From Streptomyces sp. DI166 (GTDB lineage Bacteria > Actinomycetota > Actinomycetes > Streptomycetales > Streptomycetaceae), in the NCBI RefSeq assembly GCF_900091315.1, contig NZ_FLSP01000002.1, positions 160,023-224,022 on the forward strand: a stretch of 64,000 bases of DNA. Direction: 5' to 3'. The notes below the pieces were generated by a model that saw only the letters and a program-made list of their open reading frames with translations, made no database searches and was not told where the DNA came from. Position numbers and translations under genes: made by a program. Positions 27,346 to 35,966 of this stretch are shown here, piece by piece; position 1 is the stretch's first letter; every line of letters begins with the position of its first letter.

Positions 27346-27412
27346 TTGCCGGGGTAAACGGAACTTGAGTAGCCTGTGTTCGTTATCCCGATCGGCTGTT
27401 GAAATTTCGAAC
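27346..27412 (+). promoter_or_regulatory. iclR promoter with paired 16-bp operator boxes
   Basis: TTGCCG (27346-27351) and GTAGCC (27369-27374) have a 17-bp spacer. The boxes GTTCGTTATCCCGATC (27378-27393) and TGTTGAAATTTCGAAC (27397-27412) start 19 bp apart and follow the -10 by 3 bp. The same arrangement precedes the arabinan operon, the second GH43 gene and the enolase gene. I infer binding by the IclR protein encoded directly downstream, i.e. autoregulation. Confidence 0.65.
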
Positions 27413-27439
27413 ACCCAGAACAAAGGGAGGGGGCCGGAC

Positions 27440-28213
27440 GTGGGACGCCTCGTACCTGCCGTGACCCGGGCTCTCGACATCCTTGAGCTCTTCCTCGACG
27501 GGGACGGCACGCTCTCCGCCCCCGACATCGTGCGCAAGCTACAGCTCCCGCGCACCACCGTCCACGAACTGGTCACCACGCTGGCCGCCCGGAACTACAT
27601 CGTCCCGGTGCAGGGGCAGCCGGGCCGCTACCGGCTGGGGGTGCGGCCCTACCAGCTCGGCAGCCGGTACGCCGAGCAGCTCGACCTCGCCGCCGAAGGC
27701 CAGCAGGTGGCCCGCTCCGTCGCCGAGACCTGCGACGAGACCGTGCACGTGGCGATCCTGGAGGGCACCGACGTCATCTACATCGCCAAGGTCGACTCCA
27801 CGCACGCCGTCCGTATGGTCTCCGCGGCCGGTCGCCGGCTGCCCGCGCACTGCACCTCCGTCGGCAAGATGCTGCTGGCCGCGCTGCCGGAGCAGGAGCT
27901 GGCCTCCCGGATCCCGGACGGGACCGAGCTGGTCGCCATGACCCCCAACAGCATCACCGACCCGGCCGTCCTGCGCGAGGCCCTGTCCGAGATCCGGGAG
28001 CGCGGCATCGCCGTGGAGAGCCGGGAGTCCAACCCGGACGTCTCCTGCGTGGCCGCCCCGGTGCGCGACCGCACCGGCCGGGTCGTCGCCGCGCTCTCCA
28101 TCTCCGTGCCCATGATCCGCTGGAGCGAGGAGCGCCGCGCCGAGCTGGAGCAGCTCGCCGCCAAGGGCGCCGCCGAACTCTCCGAGCGGCTCGGCCACCG
28201 GAGCGCGGCCTGA
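27440..28213 (+). CDS. IclR-family transcriptional regulator
   Basis: The 257-residue protein has an N-terminal winged helix (AVTRALDILELFLDGDG, LPRTTVHELVTTLAARNYI) and a C-terminal IclR effector domain (HVAILEGTDVIYIAKVD, then LPAHCTSVGKMLLAALPE and DVSCVAAPVRDRTGRVVAALSIS). IclR proteins act as dimers or dimer pairs on two adjacent operators, and bind sugar acids or aromatic acids. GTG at 27440 has GGGAGG 10 bp upstream. Its stop overlaps the lactonase start by 1 bp, which points to a sugar-acid pathway. Proposed here as regulator of the paired-box regulon. Confidence 0.92.
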   Translation: MGRLVPAVTRALDILELFLDGDGTLSAPDIVRKLQLPRTTVHELVTTLAARNYIVPVQGQPGRYRLGVRPYQLGSRYAEQLDLAAEGQQVARSVAETCDETVHVAILEGTDVIYIAKVDSTHAVRMVSAAGRRLPAHCTSVGKMLLAALPEQELASRIPDGTELVAMTPNSITDPAVLREALSEIRERGIAVESRESNPDVSCVAAPVRDRTGRVVAALSISVPMIRWSEERRAELEQLAAKGAAELSERLGHRSAA

Positions 28214-29058
28214 TGACGACGTACGAAGTGGCGGTACGGGCCGAGGCGACCCTCGGGGAGGGGCCGACCTGGGACGCGGTCGGCGGGCGGCTGCTGTGGA
28301 TCGACATCCTCGGGGGCCGGGTCCACACCTATGACCCGGCCTCGGGGCGGCGCACGGTCCGTACCACGGAGCAGCACGTCGGCGCCGTGAAGCCGCGCGT
28401 CGGCGGCGGGCTCGTGCTGAATCTGCGGGACGGGGTGGGGCTGCTCGATCCCGACGGTTCCTTCCGCTGGCTGCACCGCGAGGTCGTCCCGGGGCGGCGG
28501 GCCAATGACGCCGCCGTGGCGCCCGACGGGGCCCTGTGGGCGGGGACCATGCGCTACGACGAGGCCCCGGGCGGCGGCACGCTGTCCCGGATCGGCGGCG
28601 ACGGGTCCGTGGAGGTCGTCCTCGACGACGTGGCGGTGAGCAACGGCACCGGGTGGAGCCCGGACGGCCGTCTCATGTACTACATCGACTCGCCCACCCG
28701 GCGCGTCGACGTCTTCGACCACGCCGACGGGCGGATCACCAACCGGCGGCCCCTCGCCGGGATCGAGGACGGGGCCGGGTTCCCGGACGGGCTCACCGTC
28801 GACGCCGACGGCTGTGTGTGGGTGGCGCTGTGGGACGGCGGGGCCGTACGTCGGTACACCCCGGACGGCAGGCTCGACCGGGAGATCGTGCTGCCCACCC
28901 CGCGGATCACGGCCTGCGCCTTCGGCGGCGCCGACCTGACCGACCTGTACATCACCACCGCCCGGGTCGGCCTGGACGCCCCGCACCCGGTGGCCGGGTC
29001 GCTCCTGGTGGTCCCCGGCGCGGGCAAGGGGCTCGCCCAGCCCGCCTTCGCGGGGTGA
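28213..29058 (+). CDS. SMP-30/gluconolactonase-family sugar lactonase
   Basis: The 281-residue six-bladed beta-propeller shows the SMP-30 metal ligands: Glu in TLGEGPTWD, Asn in GRRANDAAVAPDG and in VSNGTGWSPDG, and Asp in FPDGLTVDADG. These enzymes hydrolyse aldono-lactones, the second step of oxidative sugar breakdown (sugar to lactone to acid to 2-keto-3-deoxy acid). It is coupled to iclR (TGATG). With an enolase-type dehydratase and a zinc dehydrogenase under similar operator boxes, it likely belongs to a split L-arabinose or related pathway; exact sugar uncertain. Confidence 0.88.
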   Translation: MTTYEVAVRAEATLGEGPTWDAVGGRLLWIDILGGRVHTYDPASGRRTVRTTEQHVGAVKPRVGGGLVLNLRDGVGLLDPDGSFRWLHREVVPGRRANDAAVAPDGALWAGTMRYDEAPGGGTLSRIGGDGSVEVVLDDVAVSNGTGWSPDGRLMYYIDSPTRRVDVFDHADGRITNRRPLAGIEDGAGFPDGLTVDADGCVWVALWDGGAVRRYTPDGRLDREIVLPTPRITACAFGGADLTDLYITTARVGLDAPHPVAGSLLVVPGAGKGLAQPAFAG

Positions 29059-29290
29059 GCCCGGCCGGGGGGCTGCTGCGTCTGCAGCCCTGCCTGTCTT
29101 CGCGGGTGAGCCTGGCGGGGGCCGCCGCTTCTGAACCCCCGCCCGTCTTCCGAGCTGCTGCTCCTGAAGCCGCGCCCGTCATCGCGGGCTGGGCCGCGCC
29201 GCTCGGCGGGAACCGCTGCTCCTGAAGCCCGTCCGCCTTCGCAGGCAGAGCCCGGCGGGGCCGTTACTGAAGCCCCGCCCGTTTCATCTC
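29041..29290. repeat. Degenerate 45-58 bp repeats between convergent genes
   Basis: Five to six imperfect copies of a unit built on CTGAAGCCCCGCCCGTCTTC followed by GCGGGCTGAGCCCGGCGGGG lie between the ends of the lactonase and FAD-enzyme genes; the first overlaps the lactonase stop. Most units can fold a short CCCGC-CTTC-GCGGG hairpin. It probably serves as a two-way terminator; origin unknown. Confidence 0.6.
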
Positions 29291-30655
29291 GTCGCCGGTC
29301 AACGGCGGTCCGCTCAGCGCCGGTTTGAGCGGACCGACCGCCGCCGCCAGCAGCATGCTGGGCGTCAGCAGGACCTGCGCGCCCTTCTCCAGGGACATCA
29401 CATCGGTCAGCGCCCGCGCCACCCGGCCGTTGCCCGTCGCGGTGTAGGTCAGCCGGTCGACGTACGCGGCCACCAGCCGTTCCGCCCGGGTGGGCCCGCT
29501 CTCCGTCGCCCCCGGATAGAACACGTCCACGCCGACCGCCAGGTCCCAGGCCGCCCGCGCCGGGCGGGCCACCGCCTTTTGCAGGCGCCGGGACAGACCG
29601 GCCGTGCCCCAGCCGTGCCCCTCGACGGTGTCGCGCAGGGCCACCGCGGCCCGCGCGGCCACCGACATGCCGTGCCCGTAAATCGGGTTGAACGCGGCGA
29701 GCGCGTCGCCGAGCACGACGAAGTTCTCCGGCCAGGCCGACAACTGCTCGTAGAAATGGCGCCGGTTGGCCGTCGTACGGGTGAAGGCCACGTCGGTCAG
29801 CGGTTCGGCGCGGTCGATCAGGTCGGCCAGCACCGGGTGGCGCAGACCGCGGGCGTACGCGTCGAACCCGGCCGGGTCGGCGGACGGTTCGGCGCCGCGG
29901 GTGCCGAACAGGGTGACCAGCCAGCGGCCGTCCTCGATCGGCAGCAGCACCCCGCCCACGCCGGGGCCGCCGGTGCGCGGCTCGGGCTGGATGTTGACCA
30001 CCGGGAAGCCGTCCCGGGCCGCCTCGGGCGCCCGGTAGACGCGGCTCGCGTACGCCACGCCCGAGTCGACCTCGCGTGTCTTCGGTCCGGGCAGGCCGAG
30101 TTCGGTCAGCCATCGCGGGGTGCGCGAGGCGCGGCCGGTGGCGTCCACGACGAGGCCGGCCCCGAGGGTGCGGCGGGTGTCGTCGGGGCCGCGCAACCGG
30201 ACGCCGGTGACCGCGGTGGCGGTGCCCTCCAGGCCGAGCACCTCGGTGCGTTCGGCCAGTTCGATCCGCCCGTCGGCGAGGACCTGCTCCCGTACCGTCG
30301 CGTCCAGCAGGTCCCGGCTGCACAGCAGCATGAAGTGGGACTCCGGCCAGCGGCGGTACCAGCCGCGCGGGGACAGGCCCACCATGTCCGTGGTGATCGG
30401 CAGCCGGTGCGCGCCCGCCTCCCGCAGCCGGGCGGTGACCCCCGGCAGCAGCTCCTCCATGGCCCGCGCGCCGCCGGACCACAGCTGGTGCACATGGCGG
30501 GCCTGCGGCAGGCACCTGCGCGGCTCGGGGCCCGCGGGCAGGACGTCGCGCTCGACCAGCGTGACCCGGACGCCGAGCGAGGCCAGGGCGCGGGCGGCGA
30601 GCATCCCGGCTACGGACCCGCCGAGCACGACGGCGGTGGCACTGCGATCAGTCAT
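29264..30655 (-). CDS. FAD-dependent oxidoreductase / monooxygenase
   Basis: The 463-residue protein starts with a dinucleotide fold (VVLGGSVAGMLAARALASLGV, then VTLVERD) and has a second FAD motif FVVLGDALAAFNPIYGHGMS with the GD typical of aromatic hydroxylase-like flavoproteins; GLVVDATGRASRTPRWL lies between. No signal peptide. ATG at 30655 has an AGGAG about 10 bp upstream; a second in-frame start is at 30682. Relatives are often found next to MAB_1171c-type membrane proteins and ImmA/IrrE peptidases, as here. Substrate unknown. Confidence 0.85.
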   Translation of the reverse strand: MTDRSATAVVLGGSVAGMLAARALASLGVRVTLVERDVLPAGPEPRRCLPQARHVHQLWSGGARAMEELLPGVTARLREAGAHRLPITTDMVGLSPRGWYRRWPESHFMLLCSRDLLDATVREQVLADGRIELAERTEVLGLEGTATAVTGVRLRGPDDTRRTLGAGLVVDATGRASRTPRWLTELGLPGPKTREVDSGVAYASRVYRAPEAARDGFPVVNIQPEPRTGGPGVGGVLLPIEDGRWLVTLFGTRGAEPSADPAGFDAYARGLRHPVLADLIDRAEPLTDVAFTRTTANRRHFYEQLSAWPENFVVLGDALAAFNPIYGHGMSVAARAAVALRDTVEGHGWGTAGLSRRLQKAVARPARAAWDLAVGVDVFYPGATESGPTRAERLVAAYVDRLTYTATGNGRVARALTDVMSLEKGAQVLLTPSMLLAAAVGPLKPALSGPPLTGDEMKRAGLQ

Positions 30656-30745
30656 GTACGGCTTGCTCCTGAAGGTCACCATGGACGGCCTGTTCGCGCC
30701 AATCGGCGTGAATCACGCATCCCCTGCACGAACTACAGCACGGAA

Positions 30746-31969
30746 CTACGGTGACGTCGATGCCACCGACTTCGGCTCCGGCACCCCGCCGCGCACCGCG
30801 GCCAGCAGTTCCGGGCGGCGCAGTGCCCGGGACACCGCGCCGATCTCGCGGAGCAGTTCGGTGGTGTCCGCCTCGCCCGTGCCCTCGCTGTCCGGGGCCC
30901 GCCGCTTGGCCTCCACGGCGTCCTGGATGGCCACCGCTGCGGCCAGCGCCCGTGCCCGGTCGGGGTTGAAGCCGAGCGAGACCGCCCGTTCGTAGGCGCC
31001 GCGCCGGGTGCTTTCGTCGATGTGGCGGGAGAGCGGCAGCAGCACGTCGCGGATGAACGTCTCCCGCCGGATCAGGCGCAGTTCGGGCGTGGCGCGCAGC
31101 ACGAAGGGGAGCCGGTTGCCGCTGACGGTGCGCATCAGCAGGTACAGGGGCCGCAGTTCGCGGTGGGCGAGCCGGACCCGCAGCCGGTCGTGCAGGAACT
31201 GTCCGGCATGCGGGAGGATGAAGCCGACCGCGATCAGGATGGCGGAGACCGCGGCGACCGGCGGCGCCAGGTCGGTGGAGAGCCAGTCCAGGTTGTGGCC
31301 GGTCCAACGGGCCACCACGGCGGTGATCTTGGCGCAGTCGAAGCCGAGGTTCACCACATAGCCCGCGCCCAGCAGCTTCAGCCCCCAGCGCAGCCAGGCG
31401 TCGAGGCCGTCGGTGCGCACCCAGTTCCAGATCAGCCGGGACGTGATCAGCGCGGCCACGGTGTGCGCGAGGAGGTAGAGGACGATCTCCTCGCGCATGA
31501 ACGGGGTGGTGGCGTAGTAGGTGTCCAGGTCCCGCAGGCGCTCCTCGGGCGCGTCGGCGAGGGCGAACAGCACCCACAGGGCGACGATCACCCCGGAGTA
31601 GCAGGAGATCAGCCAGCGCATCGCGCGCCGGGTGGCGGCGCTGCGGTCGGACAGGCCGTTGCGCCAGGCGATGATCAGCAGCAGACAGGAGCCGCAGAAC
31701 GCGGTGAGCAGCGAATAGCACCAGGGCGCCGAGATGTTGGGCACTCCGGTGAGGCGGTTGACCCGGGCGATGGTGGAGGGCGTGACGAAGACGAACACCG
31801 CGCAGGCGAGCAGCAGCAGTCCGCCGACGGCGCGCAGCAGGGGGTCGCGCCAGAGCCGGATGATGGTGGGCAGCTTGATCGCGAGCGCGGCGGCGAGCAC
31901 CGCGGTGGGGATCCAGAAGGAGATGTAGAACTCGCTGAGCAGCGCGGAGGGGTCCATCGCGTACGTCAT
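30746..31969 (-). CDS. MAB_1171c-family (DUF6545) putative transporter
   Basis: The 407-residue protein has seven or more helices in its first 260 residues (FYISFWIPTAVLAAALAIKL, LLLLACAVFVFVTPSTIARV and others) and a cytoplasmic C-terminal tail of about 140 residues with a conserved RRETFIRDVLLPLSRHID stretch. This is the actinobacterial MAB_1171c family, called a putative transporter but without known substrate. Its ATG at 31969 overlaps the stop of the ImmA/IrrE peptidase gene (ATGA), which is the usual partner. Confidence 0.82.
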   Translation of the reverse strand: MTYAMDPSALLSEFYISFWIPTAVLAAALAIKLPTIIRLWRDPLLRAVGGLLLLACAVFVFVTPSTIARVNRLTGVPNISAPWCYSLLTAFCGSCLLLIIAWRNGLSDRSAATRRAMRWLISCYSGVIVALWVLFALADAPEERLRDLDTYYATTPFMREEIVLYLLAHTVAALITSRLIWNWVRTDGLDAWLRWGLKLLGAGYVVNLGFDCAKITAVVARWTGHNLDWLSTDLAPPVAAVSAILIAVGFILPHAGQFLHDRLRVRLAHRELRPLYLLMRTVSGNRLPFVLRATPELRLIRRETFIRDVLLPLSRHIDESTRRGAYERAVSLGFNPDRARALAAAVAIQDAVEAKRRAPDSEGTGEADTTELLREIGAVSRALRRPELLAAVRGGVPEPKSVASTSP

Positions 31970-32577
31970 CGCCGGTGTCCTTCCCGGCCGCGGTAGCCGA
32001 GGGACCGCTGGAGCGGGTCGAGCGGGGCGGGCGGTTCTGCGGGGCCGGTCAGATAGTGCCGGAAGGTCGCCGCGAGGCGGTGCCCGAAGTCGTCGGCGTC
32101 GGCCTCGTCGCGCTCCCGGGAGCCGTTGCGGGCGGCGATGCCGAGGGCGGCGTCGTGCCAGTCGGGGCGCTCGGCGAGGGCGTCCACGGCGGCCGCTCCG
32201 GCCAGATGGGGGTGCCGGTGCCCGGCGTGCAGATGCCACAACTCATGGCCCAGGATGACCAGTTGCTGCATGGCCTCGGCCCGCTCCTCCACGATGACCA
32301 GGTCGAAGTCCTGGAACTCCACGCACAGCCCGGTCACTTCGATCTCGTCGGGGAACCGTTCGAAGCGCAGTTTCACGGGGCGTCCACCGCGGCGGACGCT
32401 CATCTGCGCGCACAAGTCGGCGCACAGCTCGCGCACATCGGCCGGGCGCCGGCCGCTCGCCCGCAGCGCGGAGTCCAGTTCGGCCGTCAGTGCGCGCATC
32501 GTGGGGCCGCCGCGCGGGCGCCGTCGCAGCGCCGCCGCGATCCGGGCCGCCCTGCTGCGCGCGCCCGCGATATCCAT
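31966..32577 (-). CDS. ImmA/IrrE-family metallopeptidase
   Basis: The 203-residue protein holds the zinc motif HELWH (111-115) in a soluble helical fold, as in ImmA/IrrE peptidases that cleave or remove XRE-type repressors in response to DNA or other signals. Family members are often labelled toxin components. No XRE gene is adjacent, which is unusual since a typical locus has one upstream. It is directly coupled to the MAB_1171c gene, so peptidase and membrane protein probably form one sensing unit. Confidence 0.85.
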   Translation of the reverse strand: MDIAGARSRAARIAAALRRRPRGGPTMRALTAELDSALRASGRRPADVRELCADLCAQMSVRRGGRPVKLRFERFPDEIEVTGLCVEFQDFDLVIVEERAEAMQQLVILGHELWHLHAGHRHPHLAGAAAVDALAERPDWHDAALGIAARNGSRERDEADADDFGHRLAATFRHYLTGPAEPPAPLDPLQRSLGYRGREGHRR

Positions 32578-32743
32578 CCAACCCCCTTGGTGTCACCGCC
32601 GTCCCGGTGCCGTACGGCAGCCCGTTCGAGACTACGCGGACCGCGCTGCCCGCGTCATGCGCCCGTCGGCCGTTGTTCAAGCCGGGACGACCTCGGGCGG
32701 GCCGCGCAAGCCGGAGAGCGTCTGTGAAATCCCGCGTGACCCA

Positions 32744-32810
32744 TTGACGCGAAAGCGCTTCCACCCTACGGTCCCGTTCGAAGTTACGGGCAGCATTCGG
32801 AATATCGAAC
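32744..32810 (+). promoter_or_regulatory. Arabinan operon promoter: LacI palindrome plus paired boxes
   Basis: TTGACG (32744-32749) and TACGGT (32767-32772) are 17 bp apart. Between them lies GAAAGCGCTTCC with the palindrome AAGCGCTT (32753-32760), typical of LacI-family repressors. Boxes GTTCGAAGTTACGGGC (32776-32791) and ATTCGGAATATCGAAC (32795-32810) follow 3 bp after the -10 with 19-bp spacing. The layout predicts double repression, by a LacI-type and an IclR-type protein. Confidence 0.7.
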
Positions 32811-32824
32811 AGTAAGGGCAGGGT

Positions 32825-34174
32825 ATGGGACAACCTGGCCTGAATCGCAGGCAACTCCTCGCCACCCTCGGCGGGTTGACGGTCGCCGGCAGTTTCGGGT
32901 TCGCGGCCCTCGGCACGGGAGCCGACGCACTCGCCTCCGGAGCCGACACCCGGGTGCGCTACTGGAACCTCTTCAGCGGCGGCGACGGGTACAACATGAT
33001 CGCCATGCTGGACGCCTTCCGCGCGGAGAACCCCGGCACGGACGTGAAGGACTCCACCCTCCAGTGGGGCAACCCCTTCTACACCAAGCTCGCCATGGCC
33101 GCCGCGGGCAACCGCGCCCCCGACCTCGGCGTGATGCACATGGGCCGGGTCACCGGCTTCTCACCCGGCCGCCTCCTCGACCCCTGGGACGTCGACCTGC
33201 TCGCCGAGTACGGCGTGAGGGAGGCCGACTTCAACCCCGCGCTGTGGCGGCGCGGCGTCATCGACGGCGAGCTGTACGCCCTGCCGCTCGACATCCACGT
33301 CCAGCTCTGCTTCTACCGCAGGGACGTGCTCAAGCCGACGGGCCTGATCGGCGACGACGGAAAGCTCGTGCCCGTCACCTCCACCGCCGAGTGGTTCGAC
33401 GTGCTGAAGGAGGCCAGGAAGGCCACCAAGAAGGGCCTGCAGACCATCGGGCTGTGGACCAACGACCAGAACTTCCAGTGGTGGTTCTTCGTCGCCTTCT
33501 ACACCCAGCTCGGCGGCACCTGGTTCGACGACACCAACACCGAGGTCACCTTCGACACCGACAAGGCCACCCAGGTCCTTCAGTTCCTGCGGCAGCACGT
33601 CACCGACGGCTACACCATCCCCGGCGCCCCGACCGGCGAGCAGTTCGTCAACGGCGCCCCCTTCACCTGGGAGGGCAACTGGTCGGTGCCGGTGTTCTCC
33701 GGCGCGAAGCTCGACTACGGCGCCACCCCGCTGCCCCCCGTCTTCGGCCGGCAGGCCACCCACGCCGAGTCGCACGCCTTCGTCCTGCCCCACCAGGCCG
33801 GCCGCGGCGGCGCCGCCAACGACGGCGCCCACCGGCTCGCCGCCTACATCGTCCGCAACGCCCAGGCGTGGGCCGCGGGCGGCCACATCCCGGCGTACAC
33901 CCCGACCCTGTCCAGCCCCGGCTACCGGAAGCTTCAGCCGCAGAACGAGTACGTGTCCGCCATGGACCACCAGGCCACCGAGCCGAAGGTGTGGTTCGCG
34001 GGCTCCACCGGCGTGCTCGCCCAGGACCTCGGCCCCATCGTGGTCTCCTCCACGATGGGCTCGGCCGAGCCGGACGCCGTCGCCCGGCGCATGAAGTCCC
34101 GGCTCGGCACCCTCCTCGCCGCGAAGAACCCGATGGACGGCAGGACCGCCGCGCAGGGAGGTGCGGCCGCATGA
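32825..34174 (+). CDS. ABC importer substrate-binding protein (family 1), arabino-oligosaccharide type
   Basis: The 449-residue protein begins with a Tat-like signal (NRRQLLATLGGLTVAGSFGF) and has the type 1 solute-binding pattern VRYWNLFSGGDGYNMIAMLD and FTWEGNWSVPVF. It should capture an oligosaccharide outside the cell and feed the two permeases encoded directly downstream; arabino-oligosaccharide is inferred from the coupled endo-arabinanase and arabinofuranosidase. Its stop overlaps the first permease start (ATGA). No ATPase gene is in the operon, so a shared MsiK-like ATPase is expected, as usual for Streptomyces sugar importers. Confidence 0.88.
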   Translation: MGQPGLNRRQLLATLGGLTVAGSFGFAALGTGADALASGADTRVRYWNLFSGGDGYNMIAMLDAFRAENPGTDVKDSTLQWGNPFYTKLAMAAAGNRAPDLGVMHMGRVTGFSPGRLLDPWDVDLLAEYGVREADFNPALWRRGVIDGELYALPLDIHVQLCFYRRDVLKPTGLIGDDGKLVPVTSTAEWFDVLKEARKATKKGLQTIGLWTNDQNFQWWFFVAFYTQLGGTWFDDTNTEVTFDTDKATQVLQFLRQHVTDGYTIPGAPTGEQFVNGAPFTWEGNWSVPVFSGAKLDYGATPLPPVFGRQATHAESHAFVLPHQAGRGGAANDGAHRLAAYIVRNAQAWAAGGHIPAYTPTLSSPGYRKLQPQNEYVSAMDHQATEPKVWFAGSTGVLAQDLGPIVVSSTMGSAEPDAVARRMKSRLGTLLAAKNPMDGRTAAQGGAAA

Positions 34175-35109
34175 CCACCAGCGCCCAGACCGTCGCCGTA
34201 CCGGCCCGCGCCAGGACCGCCACGGCCACCGCGACCGTCCGCCGCAAACAGGGCTTCCAGCACGGCGGTTGGTTCGTCGCCCCGTTCCTCGCGCTGTTCG
34301 CCCTGTTCGTGATCTGGCCCCTGCTGCGCGGTGTCTACCTCAGCTTCACCGACGCCAACATCTCCGGGGACGGCGCGAGCTTCATCGGCCTCGACAACTA
34401 CCGCGAGGCGTTCCAGGACGAGATGATGTGGGACGCGCTCGGCCACAGCGCCTACTTCACGCTCCTTGTCGTCCCCTGCATCACCGTCCTCGCCTTCCTG
34501 CTGGCGATGCTCGCCCACCACATCGAGCACGGCAAATGGCTGTGGCGGCTGTGCTTCTTCGCCCCCTTCCTGCTGCCCTCCACGGTCGCCGCCAACATGT
34601 GGCAGTGGCTGTTCACCCAGGGCATCGGCCTGTTCAACCACACCCTGGGCATCGACACCCCGTGGCTGACGGACAAGTCGTACGCCATGCTCGCCATCGT
34701 CATCCAGACCCTGTGGTGGACCGTCGGCTTCAGCTTCCTGCTCTACCTCGCCGCCCTCCAGGGCATCCCCGCCCACCTGTACGAGGCGGCCAAGCTGGAC
34801 GGCGCCAACGCCTGGCACCGCACCGTCCACATCACCCTGCCGCTGCTGCGCAACATCACCGGCCTGGTGATCGCGCTGCAGATCCTCGCCTCGCTGCAAC
34901 TCTTCGACCAGGCCGTGGTGATGATGGACTTCGGCCCCGGACCGGAGCTCAGCACCCGCTCCTTCGTCCAGTACACCCTCGAACAGGGCTTCACCAGCTA
35001 CCGCGTGGGCTACGCCTCCGCGATGTCCATCATCTTCTTCGTGCTCATCGCCGTCGTCGCGCTGGCGCGGATGTGGCTGCTGCGCACCCGTGAGGAGGGC
35101 ACCCGATGA
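34171..35109 (+). CDS. Sugar ABC transporter permease (MalF/UgpA type)
   Basis: The 312-residue protein has six membrane helices and the EAA loop YEAAKLDGANAWHRTVHITL that contacts the ATPase. A basic, Ala/Thr-rich tail of about 30 residues precedes the first helix (GGWFVAPFLALFALFVIWPL). It pairs with the next gene to form the channel for the family 1 binding protein. Both ends overlap neighbours by 4 bp. Confidence 0.92.
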   Translation: MTTSAQTVAVPARARTATATATVRRKQGFQHGGWFVAPFLALFALFVIWPLLRGVYLSFTDANISGDGASFIGLDNYREAFQDEMMWDALGHSAYFTLLVVPCITVLAFLLAMLAHHIEHGKWLWRLCFFAPFLLPSTVAANMWQWLFTQGIGLFNHTLGIDTPWLTDKSYAMLAIVIQTLWWTVGFSFLLYLAALQGIPAHLYEAAKLDGANAWHRTVHITLPLLRNITGLVIALQILASLQLFDQAVVMMDFGPGPELSTRSFVQYTLEQGFTSYRVGYASAMSIIFFVLIAVVALARMWLLRTREEGTR

Positions 35110-35966
35110 GCGTCATCAGCAGCACCCGGACCCGCCCGAGGTCCCGCTGGACCCCCGGCCAGATCGTCCTCACCCTGATCGGCACCGCGGTCTCCGCGGT
35201 CTTCGTGGCGCCCATCGCCGCCGCCCTGTTCACCTCGTTCAAGTCCGAGGCGGAGGCCGCCGAGATCCCGCCGCACTGGCTGCCGGAGGCCTGGACGGGC
35301 CAGGCGTGGAAGGCCCTGCTCGACACCGGCAACATCACCAACTGGTTCGTGAACTCCCTGGTGGTCTCGGTCTGCGTCACCACGATCGTGCTGGTCGTCA
35401 GCGCGCTCGCCGGATACGGCTTCGCCCGCACCGAGTTCCGCGGCAAGCACCTCCTGCTCGGGGTCGTCATGGCGGGCCTGATGATCTCCCCGGCCGTGCT
35501 CGGCGTACCGCTGTTCACCACGGTGCAGCAGCTCGGGATGGTCGACACCTACTGGGGCATGATCCTGCCGCAGTGCGCGCCCGCCGCGATGGTCTACATC
35601 CTCTACAAGTTCTTCCAGGGCATCCCGCGCGAACTGGAGGAGGCCGCGTTCATCGACGGCGCGGGCCGCTGGCGGGTCTTCTTCACCATCGTGGTCCCGC
35701 TCGCCCGGCCCTCGCTCGCCGCGGTCGGCATCTTCACCTTCATCGCCAGCTGGAACAACTTCCTGTGGCCGTACATGGTGACCAACAACCCCGACCTGAT
35801 GACCATGCCGAACGGCATCGCGACCGTCATGAACTCCTACGGCATCCAGTGGGCCCAGCTCATGGCCGGCGGCCTGATGGCGGGCCTGCCCCTCATCGTC
35901 GTCTTCGTCTTCTTCCAGCGGCAGATCGTGGCGGGCGTCGCCCACACGGGATTGGCGGGACAGTGA
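35106..35966 (+). CDS. Sugar ABC transporter permease (MalG/UgpE type)
   Basis: The 286-residue protein has six helices and the EAA loop LEEAAFIDGAGRWRVFFTIV characteristic of MalG-type carbohydrate permeases. The ATG overlaps the previous stop and its own TGA overlaps the GTG of the GH43 gene, so transport and secreted hydrolase are produced together. Confidence 0.92.
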   Translation: MSVISSTRTRPRSRWTPGQIVLTLIGTAVSAVFVAPIAAALFTSFKSEAEAAEIPPHWLPEAWTGQAWKALLDTGNITNWFVNSLVVSVCVTTIVLVVSALAGYGFARTEFRGKHLLLGVVMAGLMISPAVLGVPLFTTVQQLGMVDTYWGMILPQCAPAAMVYILYKFFQGIPRELEEAAFIDGAGRWRVFFTIVVPLARPSLAAVGIFTFIASWNNFLWPYMVTNNPDLMTMPNGIATVMNSYGIQWAQLMAGGLMAGLPLIVVFVFFQRQIVAGVAHTGLAGQ

